A stretch of DNA of 21,380 nucleotides from an uncultured Capnocytophaga sp. (lineage in GTDB: Bacteria > Bacteroidota > Bacteroidia > Flavobacteriales > Flavobacteriaceae): NCBI RefSeq assembly GCF_938029845.1, contig NZ_CALHGG010000146.1:1-21380 (forward strand), read 5' to 3'. The notes beneath the pieces are model-generated. The model saw only the letters and a program-made list of their open reading frames with translations. It had not been told where the DNA came from and searched no databases. Positions 13,364-21,373 of the stretch are shown here, in pieces; the first letter of the stretch is position 1, and each line of letters begins with the position of its first letter. Made by a program: the position numbers and the translations under genes.

Positions 13364-15475
13364 TTAGAAAGAGAGGGTAACCCCTACCATACCATTGGCT
13401 TCAGCAGCAGGGAAATAGAGTGCTTTGCCTTTGTTATATCGCCCATGCGCTACATACTTCTTATTCAGTAGGTTGTTGGCTGCTACTGTGAATAGTATAG
13501 ACCTAAATGTCTTCTTTGGTAAAAGCTCATAAGAAACATGGAGTGAATGCACTAGAAAGCTTTCTAATTTAGCATTTTCTTCGTTTTCATTGGTTAAGTA
13601 TCGCTCTCCTATATACTTGGAAACGAGACTCATTTGTAAGTTTTCAATAGGAATGAAGGTAATCGTATTACCCACTACCCAATCAGGAGAGAAGGAGATA
13701 TAAGTAGTTCCTAAGTTTAAGAACTGGTTAGGATGGTTGGGATCTTTGGTTTTATAGTCGATATTCTTGTTTTGACTATAAGAAACATTGGGTGCCCATT
13801 GCCATTGAGGACTAAGGAGTACATTTGCATCTACTTCTATACCAGCGCGATAACTTTCTCCACTATTACGGCGAAGAGAGTAGCCTGTTTTATTAATGTC
13901 TCCAGTAAGTACCAATTGGTCTTTGTACTGCATATAATATAGGTTGGCATTGACCTTTACCTTATCTGTATTGTATCTCCAACCTAGCTCAAAATCATTG
14001 ACTTTTTCAGCTTTAGGAAGTTCAGCACCATTCTTTTTATTCTCGGCATACTCCTTATAGTCATTTCGGTTAGGTTCCTTGGTAGCATGTGCAAAAGAGA
14101 AATAGAAGGTATTTTTAGGATTTAGAAAGTAACTAACTCCTGCTTTGGGATTTAGCATAGGTAGTCCTTCATTGATATCTACTTTCTTGAGGTAGGACTT
14201 GAATTGTACATACCTATACTGAACATCCCCGAATAGGCTTAACTGAGGGGAAACTTGCCAAGTGAGTTTAGCAAAAGCAGCCCCCTCTTTCTTGTTTCCA
14301 TATACAGGAGTAGAACTTTCTTTATAGGCAGTACCTGCATTCTGTGCCCAGATAGTTTCGTTATAGTGATTTCCCTCATATACATTGGCAGAACCACCTA
14401 AGACAAAGTCTAAGGCTTCCTTATGGTAATTAACAGAAAATACACTTCCGTAAAAATCATTGTCCAACTGATAGCGGATTACAAAGTTTCCTCTAGCATC
14501 GCCCCAATTGTCCATTTGTTCCCAGTAGCCACGTCCTTTGGTATAATGGAAGGAGAGCGTACTATGCCAATAAGGATTCCATTTTTCAGTCCAATGCAGT
14601 TGTGCATGATCTTGTTGGTAGTTATCCGTCTCATTGTCATAGAAGCGTGTTTGTCCATTGTCTGAGTATTTCCCAGCAGGGTTATATCTTCTATCTTTTT
14701 CTAGTTGCTCAGCGGTAATACCTTTGTAAGTGAGGTAAGTTTTTTCTTTTCCACCGAATACCAGCCCCTTAATTAGGGTGTGATCATCGCTATAAGCTCC
14801 TTGTAGGAAATAAGACTTGAGGTCGGAAGTAGCACGATCTATATAGCCGTCGGAATTGATCTTAGAGAAACGCCCCATCACCTCGAAGCGATCATTGAGC
14901 TTGCCTGTGGAGAGTTTCACAGAGTGTTTGTGAGTGGTGTAAGTTCCTAGATAGTTAGCTATTTCAGCATACGGTTTTTCAGAAATAGCATCAGTTAGCA
15001 CATTAAGGCTAGCCCCAAATGCCCCAGCTCCATTAGTAGAGGTGCCTACCCCACGCTGTAACTGTATGCTCTGTGCAGAAGCAGCAAAATCGGATAGGTT
15101 ATAGAAGAAAACCCCTTGGGATTCTGCGTCATTATAAGGGATTCCATTGATAGTAACATTGGTGCGATAGGCATCGTTACCACGAATGAATAAGGCGGTA
15201 GCCCCATAACCACTACCATCCTCCGAAGTGGAGACCACATTGGGCAGATGGTCTAAGAGCAAAGGGAGTTGCTGCCCTGCATTTTTTTGTTGGATTTCTT
15301 TTTTTGAAACATTGGAGAAGGTGACAGGAATGTTTTCCTTAGCTCGTACCGCTTGGATGACTACCTCGTCCAAAGCGATAGGTTGTTCCTTGTTCGTTTC
15401 CTTCTCAGTGGGGGCTTCTTGAGCAAATGTGTGAATAGAGAGGAGTAGTGCCCCACACAACCATTTTTTTTTCAT
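13364..15475 (-). CDS. TonB-dependent receptor under TPP control, probable thiamin transporter
   Basis: A 703-aa outer-membrane receptor: type I signal peptide (cleavage near FA18-Q19), TonB-box-like ALDEVVI (34-40), plug domain (about 40-160; LLLDHLPNVV, LFIRGNDAYRTNVTINGIPYND, IQLQRGVGTSTNGAGAFGAS) and a 22-strand-type barrel ending in GMVGVTLSF. It lacks the N-terminal carboxypeptidase-like domain of SusC proteins. The TPP riboswitch just upstream on the same strand points to uptake of thiamin or a precursor, like the Omr1 receptors predicted in Bacteroidota; substrate is inferred from regulation. The start at 15553 is rejected because it lies inside the terminator stem; ATG 15475 gives the signal peptide. 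No inner-membrane partner (PnuT-like) is adjacent: the gene ends at the shared terminator. Confidence 0.9.
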   Translation of the reverse strand: MKKKWLCGALLLSIHTFAQEAPTEKETNKEQPIALDEVVIQAVRAKENIPVTFSNVSKKEIQQKNAGQQLPLLLDHLPNVVSTSEDGSGYGATALFIRGNDAYRTNVTINGIPYNDAESQGVFFYNLSDFAASAQSIQLQRGVGTSTNGAGAFGASLNVLTDAISEKPYAEIANYLGTYTTHKHSVKLSTGKLNDRFEVMGRFSKINSDGYIDRATSDLKSYFLQGAYSDDHTLIKGLVFGGKEKTYLTYKGITAEQLEKDRRYNPAGKYSDNGQTRFYDNETDNYQQDHAQLHWTEKWNPYWHSTLSFHYTKGRGYWEQMDNWGDARGNFVIRYQLDNDFYGSVFSVNYHKEALDFVLGGSANVYEGNHYNETIWAQNAGTAYKESSTPVYGNKKEGAAFAKLTWQVSPQLSLFGDVQYRYVQFKSYLKKVDINEGLPMLNPKAGVSYFLNPKNTFYFSFAHATKEPNRNDYKEYAENKKNGAELPKAEKVNDFELGWRYNTDKVKVNANLYYMQYKDQLVLTGDINKTGYSLRRNSGESYRAGIEVDANVLLSPQWQWAPNVSYSQNKNIDYKTKDPNHPNQFLNLGTTYISFSPDWVVGNTITFIPIENLQMSLVSKYIGERYLTNENEENAKLESFLVHSLHVSYELLPKKTFRSILFTVAANNLLNKKYVAHGRYNKGKALYFPAAEANGMVGVTLSF

Positions 15476-15520
15476 TGTAAAAAATGTTTTTACAAACAAA
15501 GGGGCATTATTTGTCAGATT

Positions 15521-15562
15521 AAAAAAAGGCTTATTTTTGCTACCCAGGTGCAAAAATAAGCC
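15521..15562 (-). terminator. Riboswitch-controlled intrinsic terminator
   Basis: On the minus strand GGCTTATTTTTGC (15562-15550) and GCAAAAATAAGCC (15540-15528) form a perfect 13-bp stem with a 9-nt loop, followed by seven U (15527-15521). It lies between the TPP aptamer and the receptor start, 45 nt before the ATG, so it is placed to cut the leader when TPP is bound. Confidence 0.85.
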
Positions 15563-15597
15563 ACTTAAATTATATAGTAATCAGATAGTTTATTTTT

Positions 15598-15669
15598 CTT
15601 TCCTTTGACTGCATTACCAGCCTAAGTTCTATGGGTATAATCTCAGCTTTTTACAGCACCCCTTGAGAC
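15598..15669 (-). ncRNA. TPP riboswitch (THI element)
   Basis: Minus-strand sequence carries the conserved THI-box blocks in order: GGGGTGCTG (15662-15654), AAGCTGAGATTATACCC (about 15649-15633; consensus CTGAGA...ACCC), GAACTTAGGCTGGTAATGCAG (15629-15609; consensus GAACCTGA...GGTTAATGCC) and a degenerate 3' end AAAGGA (consensus AGGGA). The P1 stem is not well resolved by eye. TPP binding would lower expression of the downstream TonB receptor through the terminator at 15521-15562. Confidence 0.88.
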
Positions 15670-15674
15670 GAGCA

Positions 15675-15682
15675 CAAAATTA
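15675..15682 (-). promoter_or_regulatory. -7 element of the riboswitch-receptor promoter
   Basis: The minus strand reads TAATTTTG (TAnnTTTG). Transcription would begin about 7 nt later, near 15668, exactly at the 5' edge of the TPP aptamer, which supports both calls. Confidence 0.55.
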
Positions 15683-15722
15683 CGAATTGTTTCTGAAAGG
15701 AAGGTGTGATTTAATATTTTGT

Positions 15723-16424
15723 TTAGAATTTTAAATAAAAATTTTTGGTAAGTTCTTGATACTCTTGTGTGTATTGGTGTCGTCCTTTCTCTATAACAAG
15801 GGTTTCTATAAGGGGGGTAGTTGTTTTCTGGAAAGAAAAAACGAGCAAACTACGCTTGGTTGCAGACTCAGGAGTGCCTTGTACATGTAGGATACGAGTA
15901 GGGTATAGACCTATATGGTGAGCGATTTCCACAAAATAGGTCTCTTCCTTATAAGGAATAACTACCGAAAATAGCCCCATAGGGGAAAGTAGTCTTGCCA
16001 CGCAGTGTAATAAATCGGAGAAGGGAAGGTGTTCATTGGAACGAGAGAGGGCTCGTACTCTATCAGGAGAGAGTGTTTTTTCTGAAAAGAAAGGGGGATT
16101 ACTGATAATAAGATCGTATTTTTCAGGAGTTTCCCATTGGCGAATATCTGCTATAACCACAACAATATGTGGCCAAGGAGAAAGAGCTACATTGGCTTGA
16201 CACTCCTTCGCTGCTTCCTCATTGCACTCTATTGCCCATATTTGGGCAGAGGGGAAGCGTTGTGCCATCATTAGGGATAAAAGCCCCATGCCAGCTCCTA
16301 TATCCAATATGCGGGATGGAGCTCCTGCAGGTGTCCAAGCACCCAATAGCACACTATCGGTACCTACTTTCATAGGAGAATGCTCCTGTGATACTGAAAA
16401 CTGTTTGAAGCGAAATATACTCAA
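15723..16424 (-). CDS. trmN: tRNA1(Val) A37 N6-methyltransferase TrmN
   Basis: A 233-aa SAM-dependent methyltransferase of the YfiC/TrmN6 family, which methylates N6 of A37 next to the anticodon of tRNA1(Val). The N-terminal FRFKQFSV...MKVGTDSVLLGAW (4-30) is characteristic. SAM-binding motif I is DIGAGMG (41-47), the acidic end of strand 2 is AIECNEEAA, and the catalytic amino-methyltransferase motif is N109-P-P-F112. It follows smpB after 9 nt on the same strand, so the two are co-transcribed from the smpB promoter. No terminator hairpin is visible between its stop and the riboswitch promoter. Confidence 0.92.
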   Translation of the reverse strand: MSIFRFKQFSVSQEHSPMKVGTDSVLLGAWTPAGAPSRILDIGAGMGLLSLMMAQRFPSAQIWAIECNEEAAKECQANVALSPWPHIVVVIADIRQWETPEKYDLIISNPPFFSEKTLSPDRVRALSRSNEHLPFSDLLHCVARLLSPMGLFSVVIPYKEETYFVEIAHHIGLYPTRILHVQGTPESATKRSLLVFSFQKTTTPLIETLVIEKGRHQYTQEYQELTKNFYLKF

Positions 16425-16433
16425 GGCGATATA

Positions 16434-16892
16434 CTATTGGTAGGCTTTTTTGATGCGGTCCATCTGGCGCTTGTTATCTCTGTCCTTGATTGTTTCACGC
16501 TTGTCATGTAGTTTTTTACCACGAACCAAGGCAATTTCCATCTTAGCAAAGCCTTTTTCACTAAGGAAAACACGCAAAGGGACAATAGTAAGCCCAGTGT
16601 TTTTCACTTCCTTGTGCAGTTTCTTGAGTTCTTTTTTCTTTAGTAGTAGCTTGCGTTCGCTTTTAGGTTTATGATTGTAATAAGTACCCCATGCGTACTC
16701 TTCTATGGTCATATTGATTACAAAGAGTTCGCTCTTTTCGTTGAACTCACAAAAACTTTCAGCTATGGAAGCCTTTCCTAATCGGATGGACTTAATTTCG
16801 GTGCCTTTTAGGACAATACCTGCTATATATTTGTCTAAGATTTCGTATTCGAAACGTGCGCGTTTGTTCTGTATATTGACGTTATTTTGCAT
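16434..16892 (-). CDS. smpB: SsrA-binding protein SmpB
   Basis: SmpB binds tmRNA and brings it to stalled ribosomes for trans-translation. The 152-aa protein has the usual length and family motifs: NKRARFEYEILDKYIAGIVL near the N-terminus, GTEIKSIRLGKASIAESF, the AWGTYYNHKP segment, RKLLLKKKEL and the basic C-terminal tail KRETIKDRDNKRQMDRIKKAYQ that enters the mRNA channel. The frame extends 18 codons further to a TTG at 16946, but that codon lies within the -7 promoter element, so ATG 16892 is the start. Upstream gene of the smpB-trmN pair; divergent from trpS. The ssrA gene is not seen in this window. Confidence 0.96.
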   Translation of the reverse strand: MQNNVNIQNKRARFEYEILDKYIAGIVLKGTEIKSIRLGKASIAESFCEFNEKSELFVINMTIEEYAWGTYYNHKPKSERKLLLKKKELKKLHKEVKNTGLTIVPLRVFLSEKGFAKMEIALVRGKKLHDKRETIKDRDNKRQMDRIKKAYQ

Positions 16893-16943
16893 AGTTAAAA
16901 TAATAGGGAGATAGGTTAAGGAAATACCCTCCGAATTGAGGGG

Positions 16944-16951
16944 CAAAGATA
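16944..16951 (-). promoter_or_regulatory. -7 element of the smpB-trmN promoter
   Basis: The minus strand reads TATCTTTG (TAnnTTTG), 51 nt upstream of ATG 16892. It fixes the smpB start, because the TTG of the longer reading frame overlaps this element. Confidence 0.65.
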
Positions 16952-16994
16952 CGTTATTTTTATGTAAAAAGTCTTCTATGTGAATTAAAAGTTG

Positions 16995-17002
16995 TATTTT
17001 TG
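16995..17002 (+). promoter_or_regulatory. -7 element of the trpS promoter
   Basis: TATTTTTG matches TAnnTTTG, 39 nt before the trpS start. It diverges from the smpB promoter; the two -7 elements are 43 nt apart, so the two polymerase footprints would overlap. Confidence 0.6.
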
Positions 17003-17041
17003 CACCATTAAAAAAATGTTATTCTTTTTAGGACGTAATTT

Positions 17042-18013
17042 ATGGCACGCGTACTCACAGGTATTCAAAGTACAGGAACCCCACATTTGGGGAATCTATT
17101 AGGAGCAATATTACCCGCTTTACAAATGGCACAAGACACTCGTAATGAGTCTTTTTTGTTTATAGCTGACCTACATTCACTTACACAGATAAAGGATGGG
17201 AAGCAGTTAAGACAAAATACCTATGAGGTGGCCGCCACATGGCTTGCTTTTGGCTTGGATTATGAGCGTGTGACCTTCTATAGGCAGAGCGATGTGCCTT
17301 ATACAACTGAGCTGGCTTGGTATTTGGCTTGTTTCTTCCCTTACCAGCGACTTACCTTAGCCCATTCGTTCAAGGATAAGGCTGATCGCTTGGAGGATGT
17401 CAACACAGGACTTTTTACCTATCCCATGCTCATGGCAGCAGATATACTGCTTTATGATGCCGAGGTAGTGCCTGTGGGTAAAGACCAATTACAACATTTG
17501 GAATTTGCTCGTGATGTAGCCTCTCGTTTCAATTACCAAATGGGAGAGACCTTTGTCCTTCCTAAGGAGAGTATCCGAGAAGATATTATGATTATTCCAG
17601 GTACGGATGGGGAGAAGATGAGCAAATCTCGTCGCAATTATATCAATATATTTTTGCCAGAGAAAGAACTTAAGAAGCAAATCATGTCTATCCAAACGGA
17701 TAGTACCCCTCTTGAAGCCCCTAAGGATCCTGATAACTGTAATGTTTTCAGTCTTTATAAGCTCCTAGCTTCACAGGAACAAACCTTGCAGATGGCAGAT
17801 CTCTATAGAGCAGGAAATTATGGATTTGGGCATGCTAAAACGGCGTTGTATGAACTTATTTTAGAAAAATTCGCTGAACCGCGGCAGAGATTTGCTTACT
17901 ATATGCAGCACCTTACTGAAGTAGATGATATTTTAAGAAAAGGGGCAGAGAAAGCCTCGGGGATAGCTCAACAGACACTCAAGAGAGTAAGAGAAAAATT
18001 AGGTTATTTGTAA
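17042..18013 (+). CDS. trpS: Tryptophanyl-tRNA synthetase
   Basis: A class I aminoacyl-tRNA synthetase charging tRNA(Trp). The 323-aa length is normal. The HIGH-type motif is TGTPHLGN (11-18) and the second signature is KMSKS at 192-196, preceded by GTDGE. Typical specificity-region sequences include FLFIADLHSLT, VPVGKDQLQHLEFARDVA and YPMLMAADILLY. The C-terminal part (about 220-323) is the helical anticodon-binding region. It starts a plus-strand operon with the LysM gene 11 nt downstream and is divergent from smpB. Confidence 0.96.
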   Translation: MARVLTGIQSTGTPHLGNLLGAILPALQMAQDTRNESFLFIADLHSLTQIKDGKQLRQNTYEVAATWLAFGLDYERVTFYRQSDVPYTTELAWYLACFFPYQRLTLAHSFKDKADRLEDVNTGLFTYPMLMAADILLYDAEVVPVGKDQLQHLEFARDVASRFNYQMGETFVLPKESIREDIMIIPGTDGEKMSKSRRNYINIFLPEKELKKQIMSIQTDSTPLEAPKDPDNCNVFSLYKLLASQEQTLQMADLYRAGNYGFGHAKTALYELILEKFAEPRQRFAYYMQHLTEVDDILRKGAEKASGIAQQTLKRVREKLGYL

Positions 18014-18024
18014 AAAGCAATAAA

Positions 18025-19938
18025 ATGAGAAAAATATTACTATTGTTGTCAATTCTTATAGGTCTACCTCTTTTAGCACAGACCAAGCAACATACCAGTT
18101 ACACGGTAAAAGAAGGAGATACTTTGGAGAATATAGCGAAGGTATATCGCCTTTCGCCTAATGATATAAAATCATTGAACCCTTCCTTAGCAGAAAAAGG
18201 GTTGCAGAAGGGTATGATTCTTATTTTACCTGGGGAAGAAGTAAGTTATTTTAATAAGAAACAGCCTTCAGGTTTTCAGATACATGAGGTGAAAGACAAA
18301 GAAACCCTCTATGGATTGTCTCAAAAATATGGGGTTACTCAAGATGATTTGCGTCGCTATAATATAGTTCTGTATAAGAAAGAGTTACGCAAGGGGCAAG
18401 AGTTGACTATACCTGTCTACAAAGAAGCTGCCAAGGAGATCACCAAAGGTAAGGAAGGACTTACTAAATATGTGGTAAAACCAGGAGAGGGGATATGGCG
18501 TATTGCCCAAAACTATGGAATCACTCAAGAAGCATTGGAGAAACTCAACCCCAATCTACCCAATCCTCTAAAAGAAGGGATGGAAATATGGGTGCCAGCA
18601 GGAGTAACAGGTGTCCCTCAAGTAACTACTGATAAGGCCTTAGTACTCTACCAAGTGGAAAAAGGAGAGGGCTTTATGAGCTTGGAACGCAAGTTTGGTC
18701 TTTCTCAAAAAGAATTAGAAAAGCTCAATCCAGAGCTTAAGGATGGTATCAAGCTCGAAGCTCAAATCTGGATTCCTAAAAGTAATTTCTTAGATTATGT
18801 AGCCACAGCAGGGCTTTCACAAATAGGTATGGCTAACAATACCGATGCTAATCCTAAGGTAAAAGCTAATATGCAACCAGCCAATGTCAAGAGAGTATCC
18901 TTTGTGTTGCCTTTTAGAGTCAATAACATTCAAGCAGGCAATATAGCAGATATCAAGACGAAATTACAGAAAGAAAGAATGACTGCCGTAGCAGCAGATT
19001 TTTACTCAGGAGCTTTGATAGCTTTGGACTCTTTGCAGAAAATGGGCTTTGCTCTTACAGTAAATGTATATGATAGTAATGGAAGTGTACAAGGAGTGAA
19101 GGCTATCTCTTCTAGTGAAGCATTGAAGAATTCACAAGTGATAATAGGACCTTTTGCACCTTCGGCCTTTAATGCACTTTCTGATGTAATAACAGACAAT
19201 AATACCGCTATATTGGCACCACTTTCTAATAAAAATATAGAGTTGCGTCCCAATGTGTTTCAGACGGTTCCTACCATAGAAGTACAACAAAATAGCATGA
19301 TCAGTTTTGTGTATCAGAAATATCCTGATGCTAATATAGTATTACTCTCCGATGCTAAGAGTAAGGATATGAATGAAAAATTACAGTCATCTTTCCTACA
19401 AGCTAAGAGTGTGGATAATGTACAGGGAATACAAAAGGCTTTGGTCAAAGAGGCTACCAATATTGTTTTTGTATCCTCCGATGATGTAGTTTTCCTTTCC
19501 GATGCAATCCGTATTCTATATAATATAGCAGGCATTTCGGGAAAGAATAAGAATTATAATATTATTATGGCAACTCTAGACAAAGGAGATGCTTATGATC
19601 ATAATAGTATTTCTAATTCTCAACTCTCTGCTTTGAAATTCACTTATCCAGCAGCCAATAGATATGTAGGCGAGACCAATCCTTTTATAAGTAAATATTT
19701 CAAAACTTATAAGATGTCTCCTAGTAAATATGCGTTCCGTGGCTTCGATCTCACGATGGATGCTGTGCTGAGAACTAGTTTGAGTGGAAATTTTGTAAAA
19801 GAAGCTAATATAGGAGAAACATCCTACCAAGAGAATAAGTTTCAATACATTAAGAACCCATCCAAAGGTGGGGGATATGAGAACCGAGCAGTGTATATAC
19901 TTCGTTATGAAGACTTGCAAATAACTGAAATTTATTAG
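18025..19938 (+). CDS. Four-LysM, periplasmic-binding-fold protein
   Basis: A 637-aa secreted protein: type I signal peptide (cleavage near LA18-Q19), then four LysM domains at about 26-69, 87-130, 149-191 and 209-251, and a C-terminal type 1 periplasmic-binding-protein-like domain (about 289-610) as in branched-chain amino-acid-binding proteins and LpoA-like factors; VIIGPFAPSAFNALSDVI and the following NTAILAPLSNK are typical of that fold. LysM domains bind peptidoglycan glycan strands, so the protein is probably fixed to the cell wall in the periplasm. By analogy with LpoA a role in cell-wall regulation is possible, but no ligand or partner is visible; no transporter genes are adjacent. 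Probably co-transcribed with trpS (11-nt gap). Confidence 0.88.
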   Translation: MRKILLLLSILIGLPLLAQTKQHTSYTVKEGDTLENIAKVYRLSPNDIKSLNPSLAEKGLQKGMILILPGEEVSYFNKKQPSGFQIHEVKDKETLYGLSQKYGVTQDDLRRYNIVLYKKELRKGQELTIPVYKEAAKEITKGKEGLTKYVVKPGEGIWRIAQNYGITQEALEKLNPNLPNPLKEGMEIWVPAGVTGVPQVTTDKALVLYQVEKGEGFMSLERKFGLSQKELEKLNPELKDGIKLEAQIWIPKSNFLDYVATAGLSQIGMANNTDANPKVKANMQPANVKRVSFVLPFRVNNIQAGNIADIKTKLQKERMTAVAADFYSGALIALDSLQKMGFALTVNVYDSNGSVQGVKAISSSEALKNSQVIIGPFAPSAFNALSDVITDNNTAILAPLSNKNIELRPNVFQTVPTIEVQQNSMISFVYQKYPDANIVLLSDAKSKDMNEKLQSSFLQAKSVDNVQGIQKALVKEATNIVFVSSDDVVFLSDAIRILYNIAGISGKNKNYNIIMATLDKGDAYDHNSISNSQLSALKFTYPAANRYVGETNPFISKYFKTYKMSPSKYAFRGFDLTMDAVLRTSLSGNFVKEANIGETSYQENKFQYIKNPSKGGGYENRAVYILRYEDLQITEIY

Positions 19939-19995
19939 AAAATTATTAATAGAATTATAAATAATAAATGAATTGATAAAAAGGTTCTTTTTTTC

Positions 19996-20026
19996 TTTGT
20001 TGAAATGAAAAAATGTGTTACCTTTG
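19996..20026 (+). promoter_or_regulatory. Full ompA promoter (-33 and -7)
   Basis: TTTG (19996-19999), a 19-nt spacer and TACCTTTG (20019-20026) match the Bacteroidota sigma-ABfr consensus TTTG-N19-21-TAnnTTTG. It is the best promoter in the window, 43 nt before the ATG, consistent with strong expression of a major outer-membrane protein. Confidence 0.75.
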
Positions 20027-20069
20027 CTCCCACGTTAATGAAATTTAATTAGAATTAAAAATCACATTT

Positions 20070-21263
20070 ATGAGAAAGCAAATTCTAGCTTTGACAGCTC
20101 TTGTAGCCTTGGGTGCAAATGCTCAAGAATACAACAAATGGTCGGTAGATGTAAATTTTGGTGCTAACAAACCAACAGTAGGATTTACATCAGGATATTC
20201 GACAAAAACACCAGGTTTTTGGACACTTAATGGAGGCGTTCGTTATATGTTCAATAACAAATTTGGTTTGAGATTAGGAGGAGGTTATGATAGCTTCACA
20301 GAAGGTAAAAAATCTCCTAAATTTAATTCCAATATTTGGAATGTTAACTTACAAGGAGTGGCCAACTTAGGTCGTGTACTTTCATTTGAAGATTGGACTC
20401 GTGATCTTGGCTTGCTAGCACATGCAGGTGTGGGTATAGGACAACTTAAGGGAGACTATATTCCTAAGGCTGACAATATAGGTTTTGTTACTGCAGGTCT
20501 TACTCCACAAGTTCGTCTTAGCAACCGTGTAACTTTGCTAGTTGATGGTTCTGCATACTTGTATGCAAGACAAAACAGAACATTTGATGGTAAATCTGCA
20601 ACTACAAGACGTGGTTTCCAAGGTTTGAACTTTACAGGAACTATCGGTTTGCAAGTTGCTTTAGGAAAGAACTTAGTTCATGCTGATTGGTACAGCCAAG
20701 CAGTTGCTGATAACGAACTTTCAGAGCGCTTAGCTAAAGCTGAAAACAATGTTGCTGAGCTTGCTAAGAGACTTGATAACAAAGAAGACAAGATGGTGGA
20801 TACCAATGGTAACCGTGTGCCTGATGAAGTTGAAAACTACATCAATGAAAAATACGGTAGCTTAGCTAACAACCAAACTCAAGCAGCTCCAACTTCTACT
20901 AACTATTCTGGAGAATCTGCTCGTGAGCTTATCGAAAAAGGTTATATCAATGTATACTTTGATTTCAACTCTTCTGCTCCTCAAAAATCTTCTTTGTGGG
21001 CTGTTGATTTCGTAGCTAACTACTTGAAACAAAATTCAGGTGCTAGTGTGAAAGTTGTTGGATATGCTGATGAAAAAGGAAGTGAAAACTATAACCAAAA
21101 ATTGTCTAACAAACGTGCTGAACTTATTAAGAAACTCTTGGTTGATAGAGGTATCAATGGATCTCAACTTTCTTTCGAAGGAAGAGGTGAAGATAAGACA
21201 GTTAACGCAAATTCAGCTAATGCTCGTCAGCTTGCACGTCGTGTAACTTTCGAAATAAAATAA
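20070..21263 (+). CDS. OmpA-family outer-membrane protein
   Basis: A 397-aa protein: signal peptide (cleavage near ANA18-Q19), an N-terminal eight-stranded-type beta-barrel (about 20-205), a short coiled coil (about 212-240, LSERLAKAENNVAELAKRL), a thrombospondin-3-like acidic linker VDTNGNRVPDEVENY, an Ala/Thr/Gln-rich stretch, and a C-terminal OmpA/MotB peptidoglycan-binding domain (about 285-397). This last domain has VYFDFNSSAP, VVGYADEKGSENYNQ and LSNKRAELIKKLL, with Asp and Arg positioned to hold diaminopimelate. It links the outer membrane to the peptidoglycan. Codon use is strongly biased and the gene has its own consensus promoter and terminator, as for an abundant protein. Confidence 0.94.
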   Translation: MRKQILALTALVALGANAQEYNKWSVDVNFGANKPTVGFTSGYSTKTPGFWTLNGGVRYMFNNKFGLRLGGGYDSFTEGKKSPKFNSNIWNVNLQGVANLGRVLSFEDWTRDLGLLAHAGVGIGQLKGDYIPKADNIGFVTAGLTPQVRLSNRVTLLVDGSAYLYARQNRTFDGKSATTRRGFQGLNFTGTIGLQVALGKNLVHADWYSQAVADNELSERLAKAENNVAELAKRLDNKEDKMVDTNGNRVPDEVENYINEKYGSLANNQTQAAPTSTNYSGESARELIEKGYINVYFDFNSSAPQKSSLWAVDFVANYLKQNSGASVKVVGYADEKGSENYNQKLSNKRAELIKKLLVDRGINGSQLSFEGRGEDKTVNANSANARQLARRVTFEIK

Positions 21264-21284
21264 TTAACTTTCGAAATAAGTAAT
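21244..21284 (+). repeat. 21-bp tandem duplication across the ompA stop
   Basis: TAACTTTCGAAATAA occurs at 21244-21258 and again at 21265-21279, a period of exactly 21 bp. The first copy encodes the C-terminal residues TFEIK; the second lies just past the TAA at 21261-21263 and, read in frame, would encode LTFEISN before another TAA. Confidence 0.75.
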
Positions 21285-21302
21285 TAAAAAAATAATATTT
21301 TT

Positions 21303-21331
21303 AAAGCCACTCCTATGGAGTGGCTTTTTTT
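21303..21331 (+). terminator. Intrinsic terminator of ompA
   Basis: AAAGCCACTCC (21303-21313) pairs perfectly with GGAGTGGCTTT (21317-21327) around a 3-nt loop, followed by a T run. It lies 40 nt after the ompA stop. Confidence 0.9.
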
Positions 21332-21365
21332 ATAAAAAAAATTTTTCATATTTGTAGAAAAGTAG

Positions 21366-21373
21366 TATATTTG
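21366..21373 (+). promoter_or_regulatory. -7 element for a gene beyond the right edge
   Basis: TATATTTG matches TAnnTTTG and follows the ompA terminator. The start codon and product lie outside the window. Confidence 0.45.

Noticed and set aside
15476..15553. 26-residue N-terminal extension of the TonB receptor
   Set aside because: It would begin within the riboswitch terminator; the ATG at 15475 gives a standard signal peptide.
15528..15562. TATTTTTG promoter elements in the hairpin before the TonB receptor
   Set aside because: The match is a by-product of the palindrome; the perfect 13-bp stem plus seven U and the upstream TPP aptamer explain it better as a terminator.
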